Shown: one piece after another, positions 1-16,020 of the stretch
Layout of the letters: each line of letters starts with the position of its first letter
How positions within the stretch are numbered: position 1 is the first letter of the stretch
NCBI GenBank assembly: GCA_016946835.1
Contig: JACVTC010000142.1
Location: 62,001-126,000, forward strand
Direction of reading: 5' to 3'
Origin: Neocallimastix lanati (nom. inval.)
Lineage: Eukaryota > Neocallimastigomycota > Neocallimastigomycetes > Neocallimastigales > Neocallimastigaceae
DNA: 64,000 nt
The notes under the pieces: generated by a model
The model's input: only the letters and a program-made list of their open reading frames with translations
Database searches by the model: none
Told to the model about the DNA's origin: nothing
Made by a program: the position numbers and the translations under genes

Positions 1-338
1 TAAGAAAGTGATATTGAGTTTTAATTAAAATAATACTAAATATTGTATTTATGCAGAAGTTTATAATAAAGGATAAGTTTATAATAATATTTTGTTAATC
101 ATTTTAATTTAATTTCCAAGTACGTAGTTGACCGTTACTGGTAGGCTGTAACATTAGACCTACACCTAAGCCCTTTGGTTGATAAACCAAATGAACGGTA
201 ACATGGAAAGGAAGAAATTAAAGTGTATTCTATAAATTATTTATTAATTAAAATCCTTATTATAATTCTTAATTTTGTGTAATAAGAATGTCCATTTTGT
301 TAACTCTATCATATTTTATCTATACATAAGGCACAAAA
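1..338 (+). other. Leader region of the Ty3/gypsy element
   Basis: Non-coding stretch before the first gag codon. It is less A/T-pure than the intergenic DNA, and around 127-210 it has mixed-composition sequence with a small potential hairpin (ggtt...aacc near 177-189). It probably is the untranslated leader of the retrotransposon. I could not identify an LTR end or a convincing tRNA primer-binding site, and the 5' LTR may lie outside the window. Confidence 0.4.
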
Positions 339-3300
339 ATGGATTTCAATAGTAATAAACAAGCAATTTCTTCAAGTGAAGTTAATAATTCCTATATCCA
401 TGATGAAAATGCATTCAAACATATTACTGCAATCGCTGACTTCATTCCTGCTTTCTTTCCTCCAAAAGGAAAATGAAAGCAATAAACTAAATATCTTAGA
501 AATTTTAATTCAAAGTGAAGATTTCTTTAAGGAGCATCCAAATTCTTTTCAAAAGGACGAACTAAAAAGTTCTTTTGTTATTAATAAACTTACTGGTACC
601 GCTAGAAAATGGGGTCTCTCTCTTTTAACTGATGGTACTCTAAAGAACCTTAAATTTAGTAAGTTTAAGAAGCTCTTACTGGATAACTTTGATATTGGGA
701 ATGAAAGGAAGCAAAAATATGTCATCATGGAAAAGTTGTGGAAATTGAAACAACTTCAATTAGGAAATGTTGCTGAATATACTATTGAATTTCGGAGATT
801 GGCTGGACGTTTAGGATGGCCCGACGAAGTTTTAATTGATATCATCGGTAAGGGTCTACTTGACAAAGTCCGCGAAGAGTTTGATAAACTCAAAAAGCCA
901 TTTACTCTTTTTGAAGCTACCAACATTATTATTGGAATTGATAAGAGGTGTTTTTTGGAAAGTCGTTTACGCCACAAACAAAAAAATAAATTTAATAGAA
1001 AAATGTCGTTTCATAGGAAGAGAAACGATTTATTAAAATCAGAAAAGAATTCTAAACATTCTCATTTTAGAAAAAATAAGTCTAAAAACGACATACTTTC
1101 AGCAAATTACAACCCGAATATTAAAACAACAATCACAACTACCTTCTACCTTGATATTAATGGAAGAAATATTAAGGCAAATCTATTAATTGATTCGGGT
1201 TCCGCCAGAAGTTTTATTTGTAAAATCTTCGCAAATTCTAATAAATTACCTGTGTTAGGATTTAATTCTCAAATCAGCATCCAACTTCCTAATGGGAAAA
1301 GTATGAATATCAGACAAACTACTAAGCCCCTTAAATTAAAATTTATGGATCATAAGGAAACTTTTGAATTCTGCATTGTTAATCTATTTCTTCAGGGCAT
1401 TAATGGTATTCTTGGAAGGGATTGGTTATCCGTTCACAATCCTTTTATCGACTATAAAAATAATAGAATCTACTTCCTTGGTAGATACTGTGGCTCACAT
1501 TGCCCATCCTCCAGAAGTAATAAGTTTTTTAATCAAAATAAAAATATTACTGCTTCAATGTTGGATAATTCAGAAGAAGATTCAGTATTACCAAATTCGG
1601 CTTTTGATACAGATATCTCAGATTCTGATTTATGTGCTGCAATGATTGATTCAGAAGAAACAAGCACTGACGTTCAGGGAAAAGAAGAGATTATTAATAA
1701 ACACTATTCGGATCTTAAAATAGTATATGAAAAGAAACAAGCTGAGAACTTACCACCCCATCGTGACTATGATATTGCTATTGAGCTTATTCCTCGTGGA
1801 CAACTCTTTTTGGTCCAATATACTCTCTTACTGTACAAGAAATGAAAGCTTTAAAGGATTATATTAAGGAAAATTTAAAAAAGAAATTCATTAGAAAGTC
1901 AAAATCACCAGCAGGTGCTCCTATATTATTTGTAATGAAACGCAATGGTATCCTTAGACTCTGTGTAGATTATCGCCGATTAAATGCTATCACAATCCGT
2001 AATAGCTACCCAATTCCAAGAATAAATGACTTGATTGAATCCTTTCAAGGAGCAAAGATATTTACTCGTCTTGACCTTAGGTCTGCTTATAACCTAATCA
2101 GAGTTAAAGAAGGTCACGAATATCTTACTGCTTTTAGAATCCCTTTAGGACATTTCGAATATCTCGTTATGCCTTTTATACTTCGAAATGCCCCTTAGGT
2201 TTTTCAACGTTTTGTACAAGATATCTTCAGTGATATCATTGGTTCTTTCGTGTAAGTCTATCTGGACGACATCATTATTTACTCTAACCACGAAAAAGAA
2301 CATATTAAACATGTTAGGATTGTTCTTCAACTTCTCATCAACAATGGATTATATGCTAAATTAGAGAAATGTGACTTCCATGTTACTAAAACCACTTTCT
2401 TAGGCTTCACTGTTTCTGTAGATGGTCTCACTATGGATAAGGATAAGGTAAAAACTGTTCTGGATTGGCCTATTCCAAAGAATCAAAAGGAATTACAAAG
2501 TTTTCTAGGCTTATGTAATTTCTATCGAAAGTTTATCTACAATTTTGCCAAAAATATGGAACCTCTTCGTCGACTTTTAAGGAAAAATACTACATTTAAT
2601 TGGGATGAATCAGCATTTGAAGCTTTTAATAAATTGAAAGAATCTTTTAAAGCTGATGAAGTGCTCATTTTTCCTAATCCAGAGAAAGAATTCATCGTTG
2701 AAACAGATGCTAGCGACTTTGCTGTCGGTTGCATACTTTCTCAGGTTAGTGATACTGATAACTTACTGCATCCCGTAGCCTTCCATTCTAGATCCCTCAA
2801 TAAAGCAGAAGTCAATTATACTATATATGATAAAGAACTTCTTGCTATAATTACTGCGTTTGAAACTTGGAGGCATCATTTAGAAGGCGCAAAATTTCCC
2901 GTTCAAGTAATAACAGACCACAAGAACTTATTGTATTTTAAGAAACCCCAACATTTAATTCAAAAACAAATTCGTTGGAGTCTCTTTTTATCAAAGTTTG
3001 ACTATAAGATTGCATTCAGATCAGGCGCTAAAAGTGGCAAACCAGATGCTCTTTCAAGACGCCCAGATTTTAAATCTGACTCTTCATCTGAATCACAACC
3101 TATAATTAACAATAATGCTTTCTGCTGTGCTATAAATGACAATATTAGTAGTCTTATTGAAGCAAAGAAAACTGATAATTATTGTAAAAATAACCTTTTA
3201 AAAATAAGGGATAAGTCAAACAACGCCAAAAGTTCTTTATTTTCCTTCGTCGATGGCGTGCTTCACTTTCAAAAGCGTATTATTATCCCTTCCAGTCTCA

Positions 3301-4366
3301 GGGCTAGACTTTTAAAGTCTTTCCATGATGCACCCACTAGTGGCCATCAGGGGGTAGATAGGACCTTTGAAAAACTCAGAAGGAACTACTGGTGGCCTAA
3401 TATGAAAAAAGATATTTCAAATTATGTGACTTCTTGTGATGTTTGTTGAGAAATAAAATCCATCGTCATAAACCTTATGGTAAACTAATACCACTTCCTA
3501 CTCCTACAAAACCCTGGGAAGTTATTGACGTCGATTTTATTGTTTCATTGCCTTCTTCACAAGATTGCATTTGTATCATGGTTGTTTCTGATCATTTAAC
3601 CAAAATGATTCATTTAGTACCCTGCTCCGATGTTCCCTCTGACGATTTAACTGCCAAGCTCTTACTTTTCCAAGTCTTTAAGTATCATGGTTTTCCTAAA
3701 GTGATTGTGTCTGATCATGGTTCCCAATTCTCTTCTCAATTTTGGACTTCGTTGTGCGATGCTATTCGTGCTAAACTAAGACTTGCTACTGCTCACCACC
3801 AACAATCAAATGGTCAGGTTGAACGGGCTAATGCTGTAATAGAACAATATCTTCGCTGCTATTGTTCTTCTGCTCAAAACGAATGGTGTTTCTACCTCCC
3901 TTTATGTGAAATGTCCTACAACAACTTCATTCACAAATCAATATCTCAAACTCCTTTTCATGCTAACTATGGATTTGACCCAAATTGTGTTATTGATTCA
4001 CCACCGATTCTGCTAAAAGATAGTGACTCTGTTCTTACTAGGGATTGGTCTTCACATTTCAATGCCCTTCGTCAACATTTAGTTAAAGCCAAAGAAGATT
4101 TTAAGAAATATGCTGACAATAAAAAATCTGTAGGACCTGACTTTAAGGTAAATGATTTGGTTATGCTTAGATGATACTACTTTACGAATGAGCATTCTAG
4201 AAAATTATCCACTCAATAACTTGGACCTTTTAAAATCATCGAGAAAAGGGAAAGAATGAATTACCATTTGGAACTTCCAGAGAACTTACATCTCCATCCT
4301 GTATTTCATATCTCACAATTGGAACCATATACTAAAAGAAATGAAGACTTAATGGAAACATCATAA
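339..4366 (+). pseudogene. Ty3/gypsy LTR retrotransposon polyprotein, multiply broken
   Basis: Gag-pol of a Ty3/gypsy (Metaviridae-type) fungal retroelement. Gag begins at ATG 339; after about 45 codons the frame shifts near 465-475 into the frame that runs to 1845. A retropepsin-type DSG triad is at 1192-1200. A shift near 1800 enters the reverse transcriptase, which holds LDLRSAYN near 2070 and the catalytic YLDD at 2259-2270. RT is cut by TAG at 2196-2198 and TAA at 2253-2255. RNase H follows (TDASDF near 2704), then the HHCC zinc finger of integrase. A shift near 3445 enters the DDE core (VSDHGSQF near 3709, QSNGQVERAN near 3805). TGA 4172 and TAA 4217 interrupt the C-terminus, which ends with the family's HPVFHISQLEPY at 4304-4339. 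The domain order PR-RT-RH-IN is standard for gypsy. No chromodomain or 3' LTR was seen. The number of lesions makes it a dead copy. Confidence 0.9.
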
Positions 4367-4491
4367 TTAAACAGAGCAATGTAAGAATCTATAATTATTT
4401 GCTAACAAATAATTATATTTTCTTAGTTAAGTTATCTCTTTTCTGTGTCTCTACACCATGCACCTCCATTACAATTATAAAGGTCTTATGA

Positions 4492-4809
4492 ATCAGAAAC
4501 ATATTACAAGAATTATTTAATTTCAATAAGCCTATTAAAATTTACACTGACAATATAGCTAGCAAAACCAACATTAAGAAAGACGAAATCAACACTATAT
4601 TAAAATATATCCATATTAAATTTTTCTTTAATAAAAACAGCATCAATGAAAGTAAAATAACTTTAGATTATATTGAGTCAAAGGAAATGCTAGCTGATAA
4701 TATTCTAACAAAACATAAAAATAGTAAAAATATAGTTAACTTCGTGAACAAAGTTTTTATAAATGAAAACTTGTTTGAGAGGGAAGTGTTAAAATATGTA
4801 AATATTTAA
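4492..4809 (+). pseudogene. Ty1/copia RNase H C-terminal remnant
   Basis: A 105-codon open stretch carries the hallmark end of a copia polyprotein: IYTDN, then KYIHIKFFFNK, then YIESKEMLADNILTK, matching the usual DNxSA..KHIDIRYHF..YI.T.EMLADILTK arrangement. It starts abruptly about 125 bp after the gypsy element ends. It therefore belongs to a second, unrelated LTR element whose 5' part is missing or too decayed to read (4367-4491 shows no clear coding). Its stop at 4807 lies just inside the LTR, as is common in this family. Confidence 0.8.
4777..4786 (+). other. Polypurine tract of the copia element
   Basis: Ten purines (GAGAGGGAAG) directly abut a TGTTA sequence at 4787. A polypurine tract followed at once by TG is the plus-strand priming site of LTR retrotransposons, and it fixes the 5' edge of the 3' LTR. 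Confidence 0.75.
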
Positions 4810-5060
4810 TAAAATAAATCATAAAATATTTCATATAATAAAATATATAAAATATATAAAATATTTGTATATAAATAATATAAATGTATATACATAAATC
4901 AATATAATATCATATGACGTCATACGATAAATATATATAATTAAAATTATAAATTTTTATTCATGTTCATTTTAAATATAACTTTACATTAATAAATTAA
5001 CTTTTTAGTATAAATAAATAAGCAATAATATATACAATTACATTTGTGTGTTTCTACCCA
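4787..5060 (+). repeat. Copia-type 3' LTR (right end approximate)
   Basis: It starts with TGTTA immediately after the polypurine tract. It holds a palindromic CRE/ATF-type site TGACGTCA (4915-4922) and a TATA-like TATAAATA near 5009, so it looks like a promoter-bearing U3. The right end is set at a CA at 5060 (TG...CA rule). An alternative end at a TAACA near 5136, the inverted match of the TGTTA start, is possible. No second copy is present in the window to define the edge. Confidence 0.55.
4913..4924. promoter_or_regulatory. 12-bp palindrome with CRE/ATF core
   Basis: TATGACGTCATA is a perfect 12-bp palindrome around the bZIP (CREB/ATF) consensus TGACGTCA. It sits in the U3 part of the copia LTR, upstream of a TATA-like motif. 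Binding by a host bZIP factor is inference. Confidence 0.5.
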
Positions 5061-5136
5061 TAGTCGTTAAAAATAATGATAATAATAATAATAAATAATA
5101 AATAAATAATAATGAATAATAAATATTATATAACAA

Positions 5137-6367
5137 ATAATAATAATAATAATATTAATTTTAATATCAATAATGTCCAGTGTTTATGTTTTTTTATTTT
5201 TTTATTTTTATTTTTTTTCTGTTGTTTTTATAAAATTTAATGATACTTTTATCCATATCTTTATTTTCTTTTGTTCATTTTATAATTTATGTATATTTTA
5301 TAGTTAATTCAATTATTAAGAGTTTTATTTTATATTTATTTTTCAATTCAATATATTATGAATAATATAAAAATCTACAATAAATTTAATATTTTATAAT
5401 TTAATATCAATATGAATATTTTTCAAATATACTTTATATATGAAAATATTTATTAATAGATTTTGTTCTTTTTATTAATTATTTCTTTTATTTATATTTA
5501 ATAAATCTTTTTTTTATTTATTTTTCTTTTTTAAAAAAAAAAATAAAAATTAATAAATATATAATATTAAAAAAAAAAAAAGAGGATCATATATAAAAAG
5601 ATTTTATATAAAGTGGTTTTGTTCTTTTTTAAAAAATATATATTATTATTATTTTTTTATTTATTTATTTATTTTATTTTTTTCTTTTAATCAAGATTTA
5701 TTTTAGTAAGTAGTATACATATATATTAATAATCAAATTTAAATAATATAAAACTTTTTTTTTTTATTAAATCAATATTATTTAAAAATAATTAAAAAAA
5801 AAAAATAGTACAAAAAAAAAAAAACATTTTAAAAGAACCAAAAAGTATTTTTTTTTTTTTACTATATTTTTTCTCTACTTAATATATATAAATAGACAAA
5901 TATTCTTTCTTCTATTTACATATATATATAAAAATCTATTTATTTATGTAATATTAATTATTTTTTTTTAATTATTTTTTTTTATTTTTAATTTTATTTT
6001 TTTTTTTTAATATATTGAAAATATTATTAAATAAACAGAATCTTTTTTAAAACTATAAAGACAACAAGAATCTTTTTTTTTTTTTTTCTATTTATAAAAA
6101 AGGAAATAATAATAAAAATAATAATAATAATAATTGAATAAATAATTTGTTGTTATATTCCTGATTATTTTATAAACTTAAACAGTAAACAAATAGCAAA
6201 TTAAGCAATAAATCAAAAGAAAAAAAAAATAAAAAATTTGATTTTTTTAAATATCTTTTTTTTTTTTTTTTTTTTTTGATATTCTTTTTTAATAATATAA
6301 TAATATCTTACTTTTGTTTAAAAAACATATCAGTATTCTTTAATTTAAAATAAATAAAATAATAAAG
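5137..6367. other. Intergenic, AT-rich, no gene seen
   Basis: Almost pure A/T with many A or T runs of 8-18 bases and (TAA)n tracts. It separates the copia LTR from the cullin gene and must contain the cullin promoter, but no specific element stands out. Confidence 0.6.
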
Positions 6368-10591
<4,224 letters not shown>

Positions 10592-11130
10592 ACTGCTTTT
10601 GATGTATATAAAAAATCTATTATTCGATTATTTCTTTTTTTTATATATAAACTATTTTTAATAATATGTTTAATAATTAAATTTTATTTATTTATTAAAG
10701 ATTTCTATTATTATTATTTTTTTATTAAATAATTGATAATTATGATTTTAAATTGTTGTTTTCATAATATGATAATAATAATTATAAAAATCGGTCAATA
10801 AATAAATAAATAAATAAAACTATTAACATCAAAATAATTATATATAATATTGTAATACTAAATTTTATATTCGTTTATATGTGAAAAAATAATAATAATT
10901 CAAGTTATTTTTTACAATTAATAAATTCAAATAGTAAAATTTAAACAAATAATAATAATAATAATAATAATACAAGATATCTTTATAACTAAGAAATACG
11001 AATAGTAAAATTTAAACAATACAAAACAAAAAAATAATAAAAGATACTTTTACAATTTATAAATACGAATAATGAAATTTAAACACATAAAAAAAAAAAT
11101 AAAAATAAAAATAAAATAAAATAAAATAAA

Positions 11131-11173
<43 letters not shown>

Positions 11174-12668
11174 AAATATAAATAATATTAATAAATTGAA
11201 AATATCAATAAAAAAAATCTTATTAAATAAGTATAAATAAAATTGAAAATACCAATAAATAAAATAAAAATAGTTTTATATTATTATTAATGTTATAATT
11301 ATTATTGTTATTATTACATTACATTTTATTTTTTTTTATTAATTTTTTAAGACAATATAATTACTAATATTATATTGTATGATCAATTATAATCAACTTT
11401 AAAGATTTGCGCTAACTTTTATAGTTTTAGCGATAACTATTAAAATAAATTGCTAATTATATATTGGTGTTCTTGCTAAATTATAATTTTGGGGTCATAA
11501 AATTGATTACATTTATAATAAATTATATATTATACAAGTCATTTTAGTAAATAATGTAAACTGTTTCATAATTTATATATATCCAGTATTTCTTTTTATT
11601 GGCCAATTTTTTATAATTTTCTCTATTTAGGTTATTTTTTATTCATTTCCAAAATACATATGATTTTTAAATAATCAACACAAAAAATCAAATAAGTAAT
11701 TCTCCTTTATAATTTTATGTTCTTTACTGTATATTGCCTATATTCCCCCTTCCCCTTAAGTCCAAATTTCTAATTTTCTCATCACTAAATATAAAATATT
11801 AATAATAAAAGTTTAATAATTATAATTTCTAAAATATTATTAATAAGTATAGTTTGTAGATAATTTAATAAATTTATATTTAATAAATATATGTTTTTTC
11901 ATAGTAATAACTGTTATATTAATTTCTTATTTTAATATTTTTTTTATAATATATTAATTAGAATAGTTATTGTTAAGAGTCATGAATTTATAGTTTATAA
12001 TTATGTCAACTTTATTAATATATTTTATGATAAAGAGTTACTAGCACTTAATTATTCTAAATTAAATACTTTTATATTAATACATTGTGGCTTATACATT
12101 ATTTATATTACAATATGTTTCAATACATTTGAAGCTTATTTTTCATACATTTCACATATTCTAACAGTTATTTTATTTTATATATTTTATAATAATAATT
12201 TAACTTTAATATGTTATAATTAACAGTTATATATTATATTATAATATTATAATTAAATAGTTGTTATATTATTTATATATTATTATTATTTTTTTATAAT
12301 TATTTATATTTTATTTTTCTTATACAATTATTTTACCATAATTAATTCAATCTATAAAATAATTATTTAAAAAATTTTTTTATTATAACTTTTATATATA
12401 GTTTTATTTTAAATCCTTAAAAGAATAAAAAAAAAAAAAAAAAAACTTTAAATATATCTCAAAATAATTAATATCTTTTTATTTTATGGTAGGTTAATAT
12501 TAAATATTGATAAATATATATATATATATATATATTTAATGATTAATTATCATTTAACTATTAGAATCATATTTTTTAAATTTTTAATAATTAAAAAATA
12601 TTTAAGTTTTTCTATTTAATATATATATATATATATATATATATTGATTATGAAATGAATACTGCAAA
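10592..12668. other. Intergenic, no gene seen
   Basis: About 2.1 kb of A/T sequence between the convergent cullin and duplicated-exon genes. It holds a 39-base A run at 11133-11171, (TA)n tracts near 12515-12533 and 12620-12643, and a threefold imperfect repeat at 10905-11088. The patch 11400-11520 is slightly richer in G/C but has no open frame. Confidence 0.6.
10905..11088. repeat. Three imperfect ~70-bp direct repeats
   Basis: A core reading roughly TACAATTxATAAATxCxAATAGTAAAATTTAAACA recurs near 10911, 10981 and 11049, separated by A/T filler including (AAT)n. The copies differ at several positions, so this is an old local duplication. Confidence 0.5.
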
Positions 12669-13553
12669 TTAGATATAAGCAGTTGATTCTTTACTAATTG
12701 AGTTTCTTTTTAATTCTCTCTTTTGAACTTCATGTATTAAATCATTTTCAATAGACTTCTTTCTCTGTTTTTATTTTATTATTAATTAATTTATATAAAT
12801 CAAAATTTTAATTAGTTCAATTTATATTTATACATATATTTTTAAATAAATTTACTAATATTTACGTTCTTATCATTTGGTGATAAATTATCATATGAAC
12901 GAGCTTGTTCTCTTCTTTTTCTATAATTTATATTTATAAATATTTTTATTAGATTATTTAATTATTTATTATGAATTTAATTTTAATATAATTGTTCAAA
13001 AAAAAAAAAAATAATAATAATTATAAATTTGAAAAATGTTATTATAAATTTTTAATTAATTAAACTTCTATATTTTTAATATATATGAATATTTATATTT
13101 ATAAATAAAATAACCTTTCTTCTTCAGATGCCTATAGAATTATTAAATTTAAATTTTAATTACAATAATAATAATAGCAATAATAAGAATACCAATACCC
13201 AAAACAATATATGATATAATAATGTATAATTATAATGATAATAATTAATATTTAATGCATATTAACTTCATCAATAATTAAAAACATATTTATCTTCATA
13301 CATCAATGGCATCTTTAATACACTTTTGTCTAACTATATTTTCTTGAACTCGAGCCTTTAAATCTTCTTGTTTTTCAAGTTCGATTCTGCGGTTTCTATT
13401 ATAAATTAATATTGTTATATTTTTATATTGAATATATACATTACATTAGTATTATAATATATATAAGAAAAAAATATCATATTTTTAATTTATTAATATA
13501 TACTATATACACGTTTATAAAAAATATTTACCTTTCTTCCTCAGAAGCCTTTA

Positions 13554-13602
<49 letters not shown>

Positions 13603-14300
13603 GTATTTACAGTTTATATTTTAATGTTTCATAATAGTAAAAGGAATTATTAATTATTGATTTTATTTTATTTTTGCATTATTTCTTAATATATTATTTA
13701 TACATTAATGGCGTCCTTAATGTTCTTTTGTCTAACTATATTTTCTTGAACACGAGCTTTTAAATCTTCTTGTTTTTCAAGATTAATTCTACGATGTCTT
13801 TTACAATTTTATATTCATATTTAATAAAAAAAGAATGGTAGAACATTAAATATTATTAAATTATTATTAACGAATAATAAAAATATTATAAATTTAGAGA
13901 TTAATAATTATTAACCTTTCTTCTTCAGAGGCCTATATGATTATTTAAAAAATATAAATGATATATATATATTAATTTTGTTTAAAAAAAATTACAAATA
14001 AAAATGTCAGTTATTATACATATTTTTTTTATAAAATTTTAATATTATATTGATTAATTCTATTAATGCTAGCCTCATTAATTTACATACAGCAATGGCG
14101 TCACTGATATTTTTTTGCCTAACTATAGTTTCTTGGACACGCATTTTTAAATCTTCTTGTTCCATATCAATACTATCCTATTTCATGTTTGATAAAATGA
14201 ATAGTTTAAGTTTATATATTTAAATGGTTACTTTGTATAATACTTATTACAAGAACTAAAATATACTCATTATTTTTTTATTTTTAATTACGTTTTCCAT
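12669..14300 (-). CDS. Small coiled-coil-like protein of duplicated exon pairs (9 exons, 161 aa), unrecognised
   Basis: Hand-built model on the minus strand: 14300-14292, 14177-14091, 13932-13916, 13797-13704, 13548-13532, 13395-13302, 13131-13115, 12920-12866, 12764-12669. All junctions are GT..AG and the exons total 486 nt in frame. Two consecutive 37-aa repeats (residues 33-69 and 70-106) are each encoded by a 17-nt microexon (ASEEER, the Arg codon split) plus a 94-nt exon (RRI.LEKQEDLKARVQ, then ENIVRQK.IKDAI). A diverged half repeat precedes them (residues 4-32, EDLKMRVQETIVRQK) and a fourth microexon copy follows (107-112). The tail is basic and Ser-containing. Charge pattern and repeat suggest a long helix or coiled coil. 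The family is not recognised. The first exon is only three codons; an in-frame Met at residue 8 is an alternative start. Confidence 0.75.
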
Positions 14301-15104
14301 TTTGTTTATTTTTATTTATTTTTTTTCTCAATAGTATAGATATTAAAAAAATATTTAATAAATATGATGTAATTTTAATTAATTAATAATTTTTTAAAAA
14401 ATATAATTCAAAAAAATTCTTTTAAGAAAAATAAAGTAAAATTAAAAAGTTTTATGAAATATCAGTGAATTAAAATAGATATTATAATAAGATATAATAT
14501 GTAAATATCTCTAATATGTAATTCTATAATTAGCATAATTGTTAAATGTTGTTATTTATTATATAATTAGAATAAAAATATGTAATTGAAATTTTTAATT
14601 TTAATTTTAAAAAGTTTAAATGTTAGCATAATAAAATAAAATAATTATAGAATTAATTTTATTACTTTATTTTATTTTTTATTCTATTTTTTTTTTTATA
14701 ATAAATTAACCAATATTATTGTAATATTTATACTTATTTATTATTTTATCAAATTTTGTTTTATTAAAGTTCTTTTTTAATTATTAAAAAATATATTTTA
14801 TATATTAAATAAATAATTGAAATATACAAACTTTTTACTTCACATTATAATTTAAAAACAAAAATAAAATGATTTCTTCATTTTTATTTCTATTAATTTT
14901 TTAAAAAAGTTTTTCAATATATATATATATATATTTGAATAATGAATAAATTATAAATATTTATTTTTCAAACATGACTTATTAAACTAGATAAAATTGG
15001 AAAAAAAAATTTTTTTAAAATATTTTAAAAAAAATTTAAATATATTTTGAATTATAATTTTTTTTTCTATTAATTAATAATATAAATCATTTTATTGAAT
15101 AAAA
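14301..15104. other. Intergenic between two minus-strand genes
   Basis: About 800 bp of A/T sequence holding the 3' flank of RABL2 and the upstream region of the duplicated-exon gene. It has a (TA)n tract near 14918-14933 and no open frame or distinct motif. Confidence 0.6.
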
Positions 15105-16020
15105 CTATTCAGTTGTTAATGTTGTTGAATTATTCATAAAAAGTTTATTTTCATCTTTTTTATTAAAAATACCATCTGGTCTTTTCTCTTCCTCTGCAAT
15201 AAAATTTAATACTTCTTCTACAAAATCTTTATTCTTTTCAGATTCTTTATATTTAATTCCTCTTTTAATAGCCTCATTAAAAGCTTTTACAACATTTGTA
15301 CCATCACTTGCAGAAACTAATTAAATGAAATAAAATAAAAAACATATTTTATATAAATTTTAAATTATAAAAATAGAAAAAAAGATGTATAAAAATAATA
15401 ATAATAATAATAATAAAGAAAAAATGATTAATTATATATATAAATTTATTAGTTAAATATTTATTATTTATGTTTATTTAATATTTAATCTAATTTTTTA
15501 TAAATTATTTTATATTACCAAAGAATAATGGTAAATCTTCTGCTTCGCCTTTCTTCTTTCTTTCAACAAATCCATATCTTTTTTTAGCTCTTTCTGGCTC
15601 AGCGTCAACTTTATTGGCTATAACAACAACAGGAATATTATTTCTATATTTCATTACTTCATCATACCAATGTTGAAGATTTTTATATGTAATTTTTCTT
15701 GTAAGGTCAAAACATAATATACAAACATGTGCCATATGATAATATGAAGGATGCATGGATTGAAATCTTTCTTGTCCAGCTGTGTCCCAGAATTCAACTG
15801 AAATTGGTGGAGCATTTGGATTTAATGGATGTGGACAGGTATGACGATAAAGTGTTAACGCGTAAGTAGATAATTGATATGGTATATAGTCATTTAAAAG
15901 AAATCGTTCAATTAATTTTGATTTTCCTACCGCTGAATCGCCTAATAATATTACTTTTAAATCACAAGGTTTATTATTTGAATCATCTTTATTTTTAAAT
16001 TCTGTAGCTGCTGTTGCCAT
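15105..16020 (-). CDS. RABL2: RABL2-type Rab-like small GTPase (2 exons, 237 aa)
   Basis: Exons 16020-15519 and 15316-15105 (202-nt GT..AG intron) give 714 nt in frame. G1 is GDSAVGKS (residues 27-34), followed by the RABL2-typical LSTYALTLYRHT around switch I. G3 is WDTAGQE (78-84), G4 NKVD (136-139), and G5 falls at SASDGTNVV just after the splice junction. There is no C-terminal prenylation cysteine; the protein ends in a Thr/Glu tail, as RABL2 does. In other eukaryotes RABL2 recruits the intraflagellar-transport complex at the flagellar base, so the likely role here is zoospore flagellum assembly or IFT initiation. The 'ISVEFWDTAGQERFQSMHPS' block and overall length fit RABL2 better than other Rabs. 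The role in this organism is inference. Confidence 0.92.

Noticed and set aside
376-476. Start of the gypsy Gag at the ATG of the longest open frame
   Set aside because: The residues before about 470 in that frame are unlike Gag, while the frame from ATG 339 reads sensibly up to the shift point.
1790-1812. Programmed -1 frameshift between protease and RT
   Set aside because: The local sequence is not a canonical slippery heptamer, gypsy elements do not usually shift here, and the copy has several other random lesions.
13412-13624. Plus-strand poly-Leu open frame
   Set aside because: It is the (TTA)n tract in an intron of the minus-strand repeat gene read in sense.
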